DNA of 64,000 nucleotides from an uncultured Dokdonia sp. (GTDB taxonomy: Bacteria; Bacteroidota; Bacteroidia; Flavobacteriales; Flavobacteriaceae), in assembly GCF_947492815.1 (NCBI RefSeq), contig NZ_CANLOB010000002.1:1-64000 (forward strand), written 5' to 3'. The notes beneath the pieces were generated by a model, which saw nothing but the letters and a program-made list of their open reading frames with translations, did no database searches and was not told the DNA's origin. Shown piece after piece: positions 43,771 through 53,559 of the stretch. The number at the start of each line of letters is the position of its first letter. Position 1 is the first letter of the stretch. Made by a program: the position numbers and the translations under genes.

Positions 43771-44877
43771 ATGAGCACATACCATCCAAACCAATCCTAT
43801 GCACAATTACGTTTGCCATCAGAAAACCTGACAGCAGATATGGATTTCTTTATCCAATTGGGATTCCGATTAGATAAGATCTTCCCAGCAGATAATCCTG
43901 CGGTAGCTATGATTTCTGGATTTGGAATGCATGTGGTATTAGATAAAAGAATAACAAGTTCACCAGCAGTTATCAATATAATCACTGACTACCCAGAGAC
44001 CATTGCTCAAGGAAAAACAGAACTCACAGCACCTAATGGTACGGTGATTCATATACTGCCTAGAACACAAACGCTAGTAACTCCAAGTACAAAACATCAT
44101 TTTGAAGTACGTAAACTTACAGATGGGGATTCTTGGGTGATTGGTCGTGCGGGAATGCTCTATCGTGACCTGATCCCCGACCGACTAGGAGGTAGCATTA
44201 TTGCTTCTCATATTAGAATCCCTAATGGAGGTCCTGTACCAGATATGGTGCATTATCATACTATTGGTTTTCAACTCATATTTTGTAAAAGCGGTTGGGT
44301 AAAACTCGTCTATGAAGATCAAGGCCCACCATTTATTTTACGTGCGGGAGATTGTGTGACACAACCTCCAGAAATACGTCATAGAGTATTAGAGTCTTCA
44401 GATAATCTAGAAGTCATCGAAATAGGCGTTCCTGCAGAACATATGACAACGATAGATCATGATGTAGAACTTCCTACAAAAACGTATAACCCAGAACGCC
44501 TTTTTCAAGGACAACGTTTCTGTCATCATCAGTTAAAAGATGCTACTTGGAATAATTGGCGTGTAGCAGGTTTCCGCTTTCGCGAAAGCGGAATTAAAGA
44601 AGCCACCCAAGGAGACGCTTCTGTACAGATAATACAACCTATTCAGGCACTTCAAGAAACACAAACCATAAGCCATACAACAGATATTTTATTTAGCTTT
44701 ATCCTATCAGGATCAATGATATTGGAAGCAGAAAATCAAGAGATACAATCCCTCACTGAAGGCGATGCTTTTGTCATTCCACCAGATATGAAATATGCAT
44801 TTAAAAATATAACTGAAGACTTGGAGTTACTGGAAGTAGCATTGCCAGGAAATTTTAAAACCATACAACATTCATAA
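43771..44877 (+). CDS. VOC-like plus double-cupin fusion protein
   Basis: A 368-residue fusion. Residues about 10-60 look like one VOC/glyoxalase half-domain (LRLPSENLTADMDFFIQLGFRLDKIF, AMISGFGMHVVLD). Residues about 125-215 form a first cupin (PDMVHYHTIGFQLIFCKSG with His ligands, LRAGDCVTQPPEIRHRVLES) and about 295-360 a second (ILFSFILSGSMILEA, GDAFVIPPDMKYAF). A metal-dependent isomerase or dioxygenase role is possible but the substrate is unknown. It ends 8 bases before a flavin disulfide reductase gene, so the two probably act together. A palindrome copy encodes FRFRES. Confidence 0.7.
   Translation: MSTYHPNQSYAQLRLPSENLTADMDFFIQLGFRLDKIFPADNPAVAMISGFGMHVVLDKRITSSPAVINIITDYPETIAQGKTELTAPNGTVIHILPRTQTLVTPSTKHHFEVRKLTDGDSWVIGRAGMLYRDLIPDRLGGSIIASHIRIPNGGPVPDMVHYHTIGFQLIFCKSGWVKLVYEDQGPPFILRAGDCVTQPPEIRHRVLESSDNLEVIEIGVPAEHMTTIDHDVELPTKTYNPERLFQGQRFCHHQLKDATWNNWRVAGFRFRESGIKEATQGDASVQIIQPIQALQETQTISHTTDILFSFILSGSMILEAENQEIQSLTEGDAFVIPPDMKYAFKNITEDLELLEVALPGNFKTIQHS
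44572..44593. repeat. Iterated palindrome copy inside cupin gene
   Basis: A perfect 22-bp palindrome, TTCCGCTTTCG mirrored. It encodes FRES in the frame used. Confidence 0.92.
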
Positions 44878-44885
44878 CAAAGCGG

Positions 44886-46247
44886 ATGAAACAATTTGAT
44901 AGCATTATTATAGGATCAGGACAAGCAGGAACACCGCTTGTATTTTCAATGGCAAGCAAAGGCCAGAAAGTAGCTTTTATAGAAAAAGAACATCTAGGAG
45001 GAACCTGTTTAAATATAGGATGTACCCCTACCAAAACCTATGTAGCAAGTGCTAGAAGAATGTGGGACATCTCTCAAAGTGAGTCCTTAGGGGTTGATTT
45101 TTTGGGAAGCTTTAAAAGCAATATGCCTAAGATTAAAGCAAGGAAGGATGCGCTTATTGCAAAATCTGTAAAAGGCATTACTAGCGGTGTAGAAAACCAT
45201 AAAAATATTACGTATTACAAAGGCGAAGCCCATTTCATAAATGACACCACAGTTTCTATAAATGGAGAAGAAATTACAGCGCCAACGATAGCAATTAATG
45301 TAGGAGGAAGACCTTTTGTGCCATCAGAATATAAAGAAATACCACACCTTACCAATCAATCTGTTTTAGAGCTTATAGAGCTTCCAAAACACTTAGTCAT
45401 TGTAGGTGGAAGCTATATAGGATTAGAGTTTGGACAAATCTTTAAACGTTTTGGAAGTGAAGTAACGATTATAGAACGAGGCGATCGTATCATTAAAAGA
45501 GAAGATCAAGAAGTAAGTGATAGCATACATACATTCTTAAAAGAAGAAGGAATCAACTTTGTTTTTAATGCCAAAAAAATAACGCCTTCTTATCAAGATG
45601 ATGAGGTCACATTAACTATTAATGATACGACAACTGTAAAAGGATCACATTTGCTACTAGCTATCGGGAGAGTGCCAAATACAGATACCTTACAACTAGA
45701 AAACACCACTATACAAACTAGTTCAAGAGGATTTATAGAAGTAGATGATTATTGCCGTACCAACGTAGAAGGCGTTTTTGCGATGGGCGATTGTAATGGC
45801 AAGGGAGCATTTACACATACAGCATACAATGATTTTCAGATTGTAGAAGACTATATTTTTGGAAGTAAAAGCAGAAAGGTTTCCGATCGTATTATGACGT
45901 ATGGTCTTTTTGTAGATCCACCGTTAGGACGCTGTGGGATGACCAAAACAGAAGCCAAAGAAAAAGGTATTAATGTACTGGAAGGAAGACGCGAAATGTC
46001 CAGAATTGCACGTGCCAAAGAAAAAGGAGAAACCCATGGCTTTATGAGTATACTGGTAGATGGCGATACCCAAAAAATTATAGGCGCATGTGTGTTAGGA
46101 ACTGGAGGAGATGAGATTGTGACCAGTGTTTTAAATGTCATGTATGCTGGTAAAACCTATGATCTTATTAAAGATTCGGTCGTATTACACCCAACCGTTT
46201 CTGAACTAATCCCAACATCCTTAGAAAAACTAAAACCCGTCGAGTAA
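44886..46247 (+). CDS. Flavin-dependent pyridine nucleotide-disulfide oxidoreductase
   Basis: A 453-residue two-dinucleotide-fold flavoprotein: FAD site IIIGSGQAGTPLVFSMA, redox-active disulfide GGTCLNIGCTPTKT (near residues 40-50), NAD site LVIVGGSYIGLEFGQIF, GVFAMGDCNGKGAFT and a dimerisation domain ending HPTVSELIPTSLE. Closest in layout to mercuric reductase or lipoamide dehydrogenase, but without the N-terminal HMA domain or C-terminal Cys pair of MerA, so a mercury role is not supported. It is cotranscribed with the VOC-cupin gene. The substrate is unknown. Confidence 0.88.
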   Translation: MKQFDSIIIGSGQAGTPLVFSMASKGQKVAFIEKEHLGGTCLNIGCTPTKTYVASARRMWDISQSESLGVDFLGSFKSNMPKIKARKDALIAKSVKGITSGVENHKNITYYKGEAHFINDTTVSINGEEITAPTIAINVGGRPFVPSEYKEIPHLTNQSVLELIELPKHLVIVGGSYIGLEFGQIFKRFGSEVTIIERGDRIIKREDQEVSDSIHTFLKEEGINFVFNAKKITPSYQDDEVTLTINDTTTVKGSHLLLAIGRVPNTDTLQLENTTIQTSSRGFIEVDDYCRTNVEGVFAMGDCNGKGAFTHTAYNDFQIVEDYIFGSKSRKVSDRIMTYGLFVDPPLGRCGMTKTEAKEKGINVLEGRREMSRIARAKEKGETHGFMSILVDGDTQKIIGACVLGTGGDEIVTSVLNVMYAGKTYDLIKDSVVLHPTVSELIPTSLEKLKPVE

Positions 46248-46319
46248 GCATATAAGTGTATATTGTAAAATTGTCCATTTAATTTAACATAAGCTATTTT
46301 CTTCTTTCGGTTCGTTTTC

Positions 46320-46353
46320 TTTGGACAAGCAAAGAAAATGAACAAAATCACTA
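46320..46353. repeat. Inverted repeat between genes
   Basis: GTTCGTTTTCTTTG / CAAAGAAAATGAAC with a 6-base loop. It is likely to form a strong hairpin and may terminate the reductase transcript; similar hairpins are scattered in flavobacteria. Confidence 0.6.
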
Positions 46354-46470
46354 CTTATAAACAAGTTAGTTTTGAATTTTAATCATAATCATACTAAGAA
46401 TACGATAACTATTTACATCAAACTCATGTTAATTTACTAATTTACATACCCTAATACGTTATGTATCTTT

Positions 46471-46731
46471 ATGACACCATCACCTAACACGCCAAAGGCG
46501 TACTGGAAAAAAAATCTCAAATACCTTCTTATGCTACTCTTGATATGGTTTGCCGTTTCTTACGGAGCGGGCATTCTCTTTAAAGATACCCTAGACACGA
46601 TTCGCTTAGGAGGATTTCCTTTAGGATTTTGGTTTGCACAACAAGGAGCTATTTATGTATTTGTTATACTCATTTTTGTCTATGTCTGGTTAATGAATCG
46701 ATTGGACAAAAAACATGGATATGATGAATGA
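46471..46731 (+). CDS. DUF4212 small subunit of solute symporter
   Basis: An 86-residue membrane protein with two helices (YLLMLLLIWFAVSYGAGILF and AIYVFVILIFVYVWLM) and family sequence YWKKNLKYLLM, GGFPLGFWFAQQG. DUF4212 proteins precede and pair with the VC_2705-type sodium:solute symporters, as here (113-base gap). Probably needed for assembly or activity of the transporter. The pair has been linked to acetate or related short acids, matching acs downstream. Confidence 0.93.
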   Translation: MTPSPNTPKAYWKKNLKYLLMLLLIWFAVSYGAGILFKDTLDTIRLGGFPLGFWFAQQGAIYVFVILIFVYVWLMNRLDKKHGYDE

Positions 46732-46758
46732 CCGATATGCTTCTTTGTAGAAGAATAT

Positions 46759-46816
46759 TCTCTCCCTCTGGGAGAGATGCCCAAAGGGCAGAGAGGGCTT
46801 TCACGAAAGCGTACAC
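46759..46816. repeat. Dispersed-type palindrome plus variant of the iterated palindrome
   Basis: CTCCCTCTGGGAGAG followed by GCCCAAAGGGC and AGAGAGGG can fold as nested hairpins. GCTTTCACGAAAGCGTAC at the right end is a one-base variant of the iterated palindrome. It lies inside the operon gap between the two symporter subunits. Confidence 0.55.
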
Positions 46817-46844
46817 ACACTATTTTTTAACCTAATTTCTTTTT

Positions 46845-48569
46845 ATGAACGTACAAACCTGGACATATATACTTGTAGGCGTCACTTTTGCTATTTATAT
46901 AGGTATTGCCATATGGTCTCGCGCAGGATCTACCAAAGAGTTTTATGTTGCAGGAGGTGGTGTTTCCCCATGGGCAAATGGAATGGCCACCGCTGCCGAC
47001 TGGATGAGTGCAGCTTCCTTTATTTCAATGGCGGGTATTATCTCTTTTGGTGGCTATGACGGTTCTGTATACCTCATGGGGTGGACGGGAGGTTATGTGT
47101 TGTTAGCGTTATTACTAGCCCCATATCTCCGAAAATTTGGCAAGTTTACCGTGCCTGATTTTATAGGAGATCGATACTATTCAAAAACCGCAAGAGTCGT
47201 TGCGGTCCTGTGTGCATTACTCGTTTCATTTACCTACGTGGCAGGGCAAATGCGTGGTGTAGGATTGGTATTTTCTAGATTCCTAGAAGTAGATATTAAT
47301 ACAGGTGTAATTATTGGTATGGCAATCGTGCTGTTTTATGCAGTACTTGGCGGTATGAAAGGAATTACCTATACGCAGGTAGCACAATATTGTGTGCTGA
47401 TTTTTGCCTTTATGGTACCTGCTATTTTTATCTCTATTCAAATGACGGGTAACCCAATCCCACAAGTAGGTATGGGTGGAACCGTAGAAGACGGCACCTA
47501 TCTTTTGGATAAACTCAACGGACTTTCGCAAGACTTAGGATTTGCACAATATACCAATGGTTCTAAATCAAAGATGGATGTGTTTATGATCACATTGGCG
47601 CTTATGGTAGGAACCGCTGGACTTCCTCATGTGATTGTTCGGTTTTTTACAGTAAAGCGTGTGAAAGATGCACGTAAATCGGCAGGAATTGCATTATTAT
47701 TGATTGCTATTTTATATACCACAGCGCCTGCAGTAGCCGTATTTGCACGTACTAATATGATTACCACTGTAAGTGATCAACCGTATTCAGAAATGCCAGA
47801 ATGGTTTACCAAATGGGAAGATACAGGACTCATTACATTTGAAGATAAAAATGGCGATGGGAAGGTGCAGTATACCGCTTTCGCGAAAGCAGAAAATGGA
47901 CACCCTGCAAATGAACTTACTGTAGATCGTGATATCATGGTACTAGCAAATCCTGAAATTGCCAACCTTCCAGCATGGGTAATTGCACTGGTAGCCGCCG
48001 GAGGACTGGCAGCTGCATTATCTACAGCCGCAGGATTATTACTTGTAATCTCATCATCAGTATCTCATGACTTAGTAAAGAAAACATTTAAACCAGATTT
48101 AACAGACAAGCAAGAACTTTGGATTGCTCGTGGTGCTGCGACTGTAGCAGTAGTCATTGCTGGGTATTTTGGAATTGATCCACCAGGGTTTGTTGCCGCC
48201 GTAGTTGCCCTTGCTTTTGGACTTGCAGCAGCATCTTTCTTTCCAGCTATTGTGTTAGGAATTTTCTATAAAAAAATGAATAAAGAAGGAGCTGTTGCTG
48301 GAATGATTGTAGGTATTACACTCATGATTTTTTATATGCTGAAGTTTAAATTTGGTGTTTTTGATGGAGGGAAAAGTGCTGTAGTTGGACTTCAAAAAGA
48401 GTGGTGGTTTGGCATTTCTCCAGAAGGATTTGGAAGTGTTGCGATGGCGGTTAATTTTATAGTCGCACTTATCGTAAATCGTTTTACACCAGATCCGCCA
48501 GAAGAAGTGCAAGAAATTGTAGAGACTATTAGAATTCCAAGTGGCGCTGGAGATGCAAGTGCACATTAG
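46845..48569 (+). CDS. Sodium:solute symporter (acetate type)
   Basis: A 574-residue transporter with about 13 hydrophobic segments. Family motifs: ATAADWMSAASFISMAG (sodium site region), GGYVLLALLLAPYLRKFGKFTVPDF, DRYYSKTARVVAV and AALSTAAGLLLVISSSVSHDL. A long soluble loop at about residues 310-360 carries the AFAKA palindrome copy. The DUF4212 gene before it and acetyl-CoA synthetase nearby indicate uptake of acetate or another short organic acid with sodium. Confidence 0.92.
   Translation: MNVQTWTYILVGVTFAIYIGIAIWSRAGSTKEFYVAGGGVSPWANGMATAADWMSAASFISMAGIISFGGYDGSVYLMGWTGGYVLLALLLAPYLRKFGKFTVPDFIGDRYYSKTARVVAVLCALLVSFTYVAGQMRGVGLVFSRFLEVDINTGVIIGMAIVLFYAVLGGMKGITYTQVAQYCVLIFAFMVPAIFISIQMTGNPIPQVGMGGTVEDGTYLLDKLNGLSQDLGFAQYTNGSKSKMDVFMITLALMVGTAGLPHVIVRFFTVKRVKDARKSAGIALLLIAILYTTAPAVAVFARTNMITTVSDQPYSEMPEWFTKWEDTGLITFEDKNGDGKVQYTAFAKAENGHPANELTVDRDIMVLANPEIANLPAWVIALVAAGGLAAALSTAAGLLLVISSSVSHDLVKKTFKPDLTDKQELWIARGAATVAVVIAGYFGIDPPGFVAAVVALAFGLAAASFFPAIVLGIFYKKMNKEGAVAGMIVGITLMIFYMLKFKFGVFDGGKSAVVGLQKEWWFGISPEGFGSVAMAVNFIVALIVNRFTPDPPEEVQEIVETIRIPSGAGDASAH
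47877..47890. repeat. Iterated palindrome copy inside symporter gene
   Basis: GCTTTCGCGAAAGC, encoding AFAKA in a loop. Confidence 0.9.
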
Positions 48570-48605
48570 ATTGCTTTATCGTTTCACTCTCCTTTTAGTC
48601 GTGAA

Positions 48606-48617
48606 CCTGCCGGCAGG
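48606..48617. repeat. 12-bp palindrome in intergenic repeat
   Basis: CCTGCCGGCAGG, unusually GC-rich for this DNA, followed by CTCGATTTCGCACTTCGG. It looks like a decayed dispersed unit between the convergent symporter and kinase genes. Confidence 0.5.
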
Positions 48618-48706
48618 AAGGCCTCGCAAGCTCGATTTCGCACTTCGGCAAGCTCAGTATAAACTTCTACATCATAAATTCCTTGAAAGCGTATATAAGA
48701 AATTTA

Positions 48707-50929
48707 CTAATTGATGTACTTCACCAGAAGTTCTAGTAACCGTTCTGTTCGATACGGTTTTACAATGGCATCATCTATACCATAAGAACCAAAGTCTTTT
48801 TCTGGATTAATAGCATTTACTGCAGTGAGCGCAATAATAGGCGTGTTTAGTCCTATGTTACGAATCTCTCTACTGGAGTCAAGACCATTCATTACCGGCA
48901 TATTTACATCCATAAGAATGGCATCAAAGGTTTGTTCTTTTACTTTTTCTATAGCATCCAATCCGTTATCTGCAATGCCATGTAACATACCATGTTGCTC
49001 AAGTACTTTTTGCGTGACAAGTTGATTGATCTTATTATCATCTACAATCAAAATTTTCTTGTCCTGTAGTTTTTCGACACACACATTTTCTTGAGACATA
49101 TTCTCTTGTGAAAGGGTGTTTTTAGAGAAGGAAAGTACACAAGAGAATGTAGTTCCTTTACCATAGGTGCTTTCAAACATAAGCTTACTACCTAAGATGG
49201 TAAGGATTCTATTTACTATGGGAAGTCCAAGTCCTGTGCCTTCATAATCACTTAGATTGGTGCCTTGAATAAACTCTTCAAATATTTTTTCCTGTTGTTC
49301 TTCTGGAATCCCTATGCCCGTGTCTTTAATCATAAAAAGAAGCGATACATTTTGATCGTTTACACGTTGTTTTTTTACAATGATATCAATACGTCCATCT
49401 TGTGTAAACTTACTGGCATTACTTACCAAATTCATCAATATTTGAGAGATTTTAACCTGATCTCCTACTAAGGTTTTAGGAATGGTAGGATCTATATCTA
49501 TGTAAACAGCATTGTTGTTTTGCTGATTAATAAACTCAAATGATTGTGTAATGCTATGTATAAGAGATTCTAATTTAAAATTGCTATTCTGAATAATTTG
49601 TCCAGTTTGTGACTCTAACTTATTTAAATTTAAAACATCATTTACCAGTGCAAGAAGATAATCTGCCGAAAATTTAAGCGAAGTAAGATCCTCTAAATGA
49701 CTATTTAATTTCGGGTCTTTAAGTAAGATAGAAGATAAACCTATAATTCCATAAAGTGGTGTGCGTAGCTCATGACTGATGGTAGAAAAAAGTTGTGTTT
49801 TAGCTTGTGTAAGCTTTTCAGATTTTTCTTTAGCTTCTAAATATTGTTGATTCTTTGCTTTTAAATCTTTGAGTAATTTAAAGCGTTTACGCCGTACATA
49901 GAGTAAGAGTGCAACAAAAAACAATAAAACTCCTCCTAAGGTTAATGAGAAGTTAGAAAGTAATTTACTCTTAGATGCTTTTTGTTGTGCGAGAAGTTTT
50001 TCAAGTTCAGAAGCTTTTAAATCCTTTTCAAATTGATCTAGATTGAATTTTGAACGAGCAATTTGTTGCTGTAAGATTTTGTCTGCTTCATAGCGTTTAT
50101 CTCTTAGGATATCATATTGTTTTCTAACAACATTTAATTGTTCATATTGCGCTGTTTCATCGTACGCTTGTATTAAATTTTTGTAATTGTTAAACAGCGT
50201 TTCTTCTTGGTATTTATCTTTACCAATTTCCATAGATCTTTGAATGTATTCTATGGCTTGGTCATATTGTTTTTTTTGTAAAAAAATAGCTCCTTGCACA
50301 TGATATACAGTAGCAAGATATTCTTCTTTACGATCTTCTAGAATAGGCGATTCTGAAGCCATGGGTAATGTCTTGTTGACATAATACTGTGCTTTATCTG
50401 GATCATTAATGCCAACATACAGTTCAGATAAATTGTTTAAGGAGATAAAGTTGAAACGATCATCATTGGATTCCTGTCCTATTTTAAGTGATTTTTCAAA
50501 ATAAGAAATAGCTTTTTTAGGATCTTCTTTAAAATAAGTGTTCCCTAGATTAATATAAGATACACCCGTTAGAACAGTATCTTTTTCATTTTTTCCTCGT
50601 GTAAGTGCTTTAGTAAAAAGTTCATCTGCTTTATCTATATCACCTAGTTGGATAAAAGCGTTTCCTAGAACTGAAATAAGACCTCTTTCTCCAGCTTTGT
50701 ATTCAATATCACGTGCATTACTAATAAGATCAGGAGTTTTTTCTATGACTTTATCGTAATTAGCATTGTAGAAATCACTTCGCAAAATAGTGATCATAGA
50801 ATCTATTTGAGCACTGGTATATGTATACGGAATATCTTTAAGATTTTCAGATTGTTGAAGTTCTTGCGCTGTTATTGAGAGACATAACATGCATAGAAAA
50901 ACAAGTAAGATATTCGGGGTCTTAAACAT
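48707..50929 (-). CDS. TPR-containing hybrid histidine kinase
   Basis: About 740 residues. Signal sequence, then periplasmic TPRs to about 300 (ISYINLGNTYFKEDPKKAISYFEKSL in pieces), a coiled coil, one membrane helix (LTLGGVLLFFVALLLYV), HisKA with His386 in STISHELRTPLYG, a HATPase (NLVSNASKFTQDG, DTGIGIPEEQ, GTGLGLPIVNRI) and a C-terminal receiver with Asp674 (ILIVDDNKINQ, ILMDVNMPVMNG). ATG at 50929 is used, one codon after a TTG. No output domain, so a phosphorelay partner is needed. Its place between symporter and acs suggests control of acetate use. Confidence 0.92.
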   Translation of the reverse strand: MFKTPNILLVFLCMLCLSITAQELQQSENLKDIPYTYTSAQIDSMITILRSDFYNANYDKVIEKTPDLISNARDIEYKAGERGLISVLGNAFIQLGDIDKADELFTKALTRGKNEKDTVLTGVSYINLGNTYFKEDPKKAISYFEKSLKIGQESNDDRFNFISLNNLSELYVGINDPDKAQYYVNKTLPMASESPILEDRKEEYLATVYHVQGAIFLQKKQYDQAIEYIQRSMEIGKDKYQEETLFNNYKNLIQAYDETAQYEQLNVVRKQYDILRDKRYEADKILQQQIARSKFNLDQFEKDLKASELEKLLAQQKASKSKLLSNFSLTLGGVLLFFVALLLYVRRKRFKLLKDLKAKNQQYLEAKEKSEKLTQAKTQLFSTISHELRTPLYGIIGLSSILLKDPKLNSHLEDLTSLKFSADYLLALVNDVLNLNKLESQTGQIIQNSNFKLESLIHSITQSFEFINQQNNNAVYIDIDPTIPKTLVGDQVKISQILMNLVSNASKFTQDGRIDIIVKKQRVNDQNVSLLFMIKDTGIGIPEEQQEKIFEEFIQGTNLSDYEGTGLGLPIVNRILTILGSKLMFESTYGKGTTFSCVLSFSKNTLSQENMSQENVCVEKLQDKKILIVDDNKINQLVTQKVLEQHGMLHGIADNGLDAIEKVKEQTFDAILMDVNMPVMNGLDSSREIRNIGLNTPIIALTAVNAINPEKDFGSYGIDDAIVKPYRTERLLELLVKYIN

Positions 50930-51173
50930 CAAATTAGTTTGGGAGCAGAAATATAACTAATTTATCTTTAAATAGATACGTATATATATGAATATTATGT
51001 GCAAAAAGGTGAGATATTACTGTTTTCGTGTTTAAAATGTTGTTTTTCTGTACTATTCTATAAAAAATCTCTTGCTTTTGTGTAATTGTTTCTAAGAAGA
51101 TTCTTGAAAAAAGAAGATTGTTTTGATAGGTTTAAAGTGGTAATTTTAGTGATTCTAAATGTACTATTGATTT

Positions 51174-53081
51174 ATGAATCCATATCATATCCAAAACCTC
51201 GAGCATTATTTTCAAGTATATAGACATTCTGTAGATGCGCCAGAAGAATTCTGGCAGCAAATCGCACGTGAGAATTTTGTATGGCAAAAACCATGGGATA
51301 CAATTCTGAATTGGAATCCAGATACCGCAGAAGTTCGTTGGTTTGAAGGAGCGCAACTCAATATTACAGAAAATTGTTTAGACAGACATTTAGAAACACG
51401 CGCAGATAAAACCGCTATCCTTTTTGAACCAAATAACCCGAAAGATCCAGCAACGCATATTACGTATAGAGAACTCCATACACGGGTATGTAAATTTGCC
51501 AATGTGCTTAAAGCGAAAGGTATTAAAAAAGGAGACCGTGTGTGTATTTATTTACCGATGATCCCTGAGTTGGCTATTTCAGTATTAGCATGTGCGCGTA
51601 TTGGTGCAATTCATTCGGTGGTATTTGCAGGCTTTTCGGCGACGGCACTCTCTACTCGTATTAATGATGCCAAGTGTAGTATGGTGATTACAAGCGATGG
51701 CTCTTTTCGCGGAAGCAAAACCATAGATCTCAAAGGAATTGTAGATGAAGCTTTACAAGATACGCCGAGTATAGAAAATGTACTCGTTGTAAAACGTATT
51801 CAGTCAGAAATACAAATGAAGGAAGGGCGCGATTATTGGGTACAACCTTTAGTAGAACAAGCATCTGCAGATTGCCCTATCGAGGTGATGGATGCAGAAG
51901 ATCCGTTGTTTATTTTATATACCTCAGGATCTACAGGAACACCTAAAGGAATGGTACATACAACCGCAGGATATATGGTGTATAGTTCCTATACTTTTAA
52001 AAATGTATTCCAATATAAAGAAGAAGATGTGTATTGGTGTACAGCCGATATTGGATGGATTACAGGACATAGTTATATTGTGTATGGACCACTAGCAAAT
52101 GGAGCCACAACAGTGATGTATGAAGGTGTTCCTTCCTATCCAGATTGGGGGCGCTTCTGGGAAATTGTTCAGAAACATAAAATCACACAATTCTATACGG
52201 CACCTACTGCCATACGAGCATTAGCCAAAGAAAATTTAGAATTTGTAGAAACATATGACCTCTCTTCTCTGAAAGTTTTAGGTACTGTGGGCGAACCTAT
52301 TAATGAAGAGGCATGGCATTGGTATAATGACAATATTGGGAAGAAACGTAGTCCCATTGTAGATACATGGTGGCAAACCGAAACGGGTGGTATTATGATT
52401 AGTCCGATTCCATTTGCAACCCCTACGATTCCTACATTTGCTACCTTACCGTTACCAGGTATTCAACCCGCATTGATGGATGAACACGGGAAGGAGATAG
52501 AAGGCAACCAGGTCGACGGTCGTCTTTGTATCAAATTCCCATGGCCATCTATGGCGCGAACTATTTGGGGGAATCATCAACGTTATATTGATACGTATTT
52601 TTCCGCTTTCGCGAAAAAGTATTTCACTGGCGATGGCGCTTTTAGAGATGCTACCGGTTATTACCGAATCACAGGACGTGTAGACGATGTCATTATTGTA
52701 TCTGGACACAATCTGGGAACTGCACCCATAGAAGATGCCATTAATGAACATCCTGCTGTTGCCGAAAGTGCTATTGTAGGCTTCCCACACGATATTAAAG
52801 GAAATGCATTGTATGGCTATGTGATTCTAAAAGAAACAGGCGAAACTCGAAATCACGACAACCTCCGTAAAGAAATCAACCAAGTCATTACCGAAAAAAT
52901 AGGTCCTATTGCCAAACTTGATAAAATCCAATTTACGATAGGACTTCCAAAAACACGATCGGGAAAAATCATGCGTCGTATCCTCCGTAAAATCGCTCAC
53001 GGCGAAAGTGACCAACTAGGTGATATCAGTACATTATTAAATCCTGAAGTCGTGGAAGCAGTGATACAGGAGGCGTTGTAA
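51174..53081 (+). CDS. acs: Acetyl-CoA synthetase
   Basis: A 635-residue AMP-forming ligase turning acetate, ATP and CoA into acetyl-CoA. Motifs: ILYTSGSTGTPKGMVHTTAG (AMP binding near residue 248), WCTADIGWITGHSYIVYGPL, VDTWWQTETGG, YFTGDGAFRDATGYYRITGR and, near residue 598, KTRSGKIMRRILRKI, whose lysine is the usual acetylation switch. Length is normal. A degenerate palindrome copy encodes SAFAKKYF at a site where the E. coli enzyme has the same length but a different sequence. It is divergent from the hybrid kinase across 244 bases. Confidence 0.97.
   Translation: MNPYHIQNLEHYFQVYRHSVDAPEEFWQQIARENFVWQKPWDTILNWNPDTAEVRWFEGAQLNITENCLDRHLETRADKTAILFEPNNPKDPATHITYRELHTRVCKFANVLKAKGIKKGDRVCIYLPMIPELAISVLACARIGAIHSVVFAGFSATALSTRINDAKCSMVITSDGSFRGSKTIDLKGIVDEALQDTPSIENVLVVKRIQSEIQMKEGRDYWVQPLVEQASADCPIEVMDAEDPLFILYTSGSTGTPKGMVHTTAGYMVYSSYTFKNVFQYKEEDVYWCTADIGWITGHSYIVYGPLANGATTVMYEGVPSYPDWGRFWEIVQKHKITQFYTAPTAIRALAKENLEFVETYDLSSLKVLGTVGEPINEEAWHWYNDNIGKKRSPIVDTWWQTETGGIMISPIPFATPTIPTFATLPLPGIQPALMDEHGKEIEGNQVDGRLCIKFPWPSMARTIWGNHQRYIDTYFSAFAKKYFTGDGAFRDATGYYRITGRVDDVIIVSGHNLGTAPIEDAINEHPAVAESAIVGFPHDIKGNALYGYVILKETGETRNHDNLRKEINQVITEKIGPIAKLDKIQFTIGLPKTRSGKIMRRILRKIAHGESDQLGDISTLLNPEVVEAVIQEAL
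52604..52616. repeat. Degenerate palindrome copy inside acs
   Basis: CGCTTTCGCGAAA: left arm and centre intact, right arm changed. Confidence 0.6.
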
Positions 53082-53100
53082 GGTTTTCATTGCTGACCCG

Positions 53101-53541
53101 GCATTTCGGTACAATTTTACAGTTGCTATAAAGCAACCGTAAAACCACTCAATGTCCTTTGATTTGTCTTCAAATGCGGGGCTTCGGTACATTTTGCTTT
53201 CAGCAAAACACTCAGCCACCTTTGATTGTAACAATGATAGGACATTGAGTGGCACGCTGAAAGCGGGCTGTATCGAAATGCCCGACTTCATTTTTGCTTT
53301 CGCTAAAAACACTCAGCCACTTTTGATTTGTCTTCAAATGCGGGGCTTCGGTACATTTTGCTTTCAGCAAAACACTCAGCCACCTTACTTGTAGATTCAT
53401 AAAGTGAAGTCTCTTGTGTTGTCAGTATCATAGGACATTGAGTGATTTATAAAGTGGAGTTTCTTGTATAGTTAGTATCACAGGACATTGAGTGATTTTA
53501 GAGTTCTGAAAAAGAACTCTGAAATTGTATCGAAATGACCG
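53101..53541. repeat. Array of variable hairpins with constant boxes (A)
   Basis: Units run from a box like CTTCGGTACA or ATTTCGGTACA through a hairpin of differing sequence to CACTCAGCCACC or CACTCAATGTCC, in both orientations. Examples: 53101-53157 (stem GTTGCT/AGCAAC), 53177-53220 (TTTTGCT/AGCAAAA), 53240-53284 inverted, and 53482-53541 inverted (GAGTTCT/AGAACTC). A 65-bp stretch at 53158-53222 is repeated exactly at 53322-53386. No coding frame is convincing. It behaves like a palindromic repeat family with changing stems. Confidence 0.75.
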
Positions 53542-53559
53542 ACTAGCAATTCTTAAATC

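Noticed and set aside
44886..46247. Mercuric reductase
   Set aside because: The C-terminal cysteine pair and N-terminal metal-binding domain of MerA are missing and no mer genes are nearby.
53158..53386. Spaced repeats that could suggest a CRISPR array
   Set aside because: Units are inverted as well as direct, the stems vary while the ends are constant, spacing is irregular and no cas gene is present.
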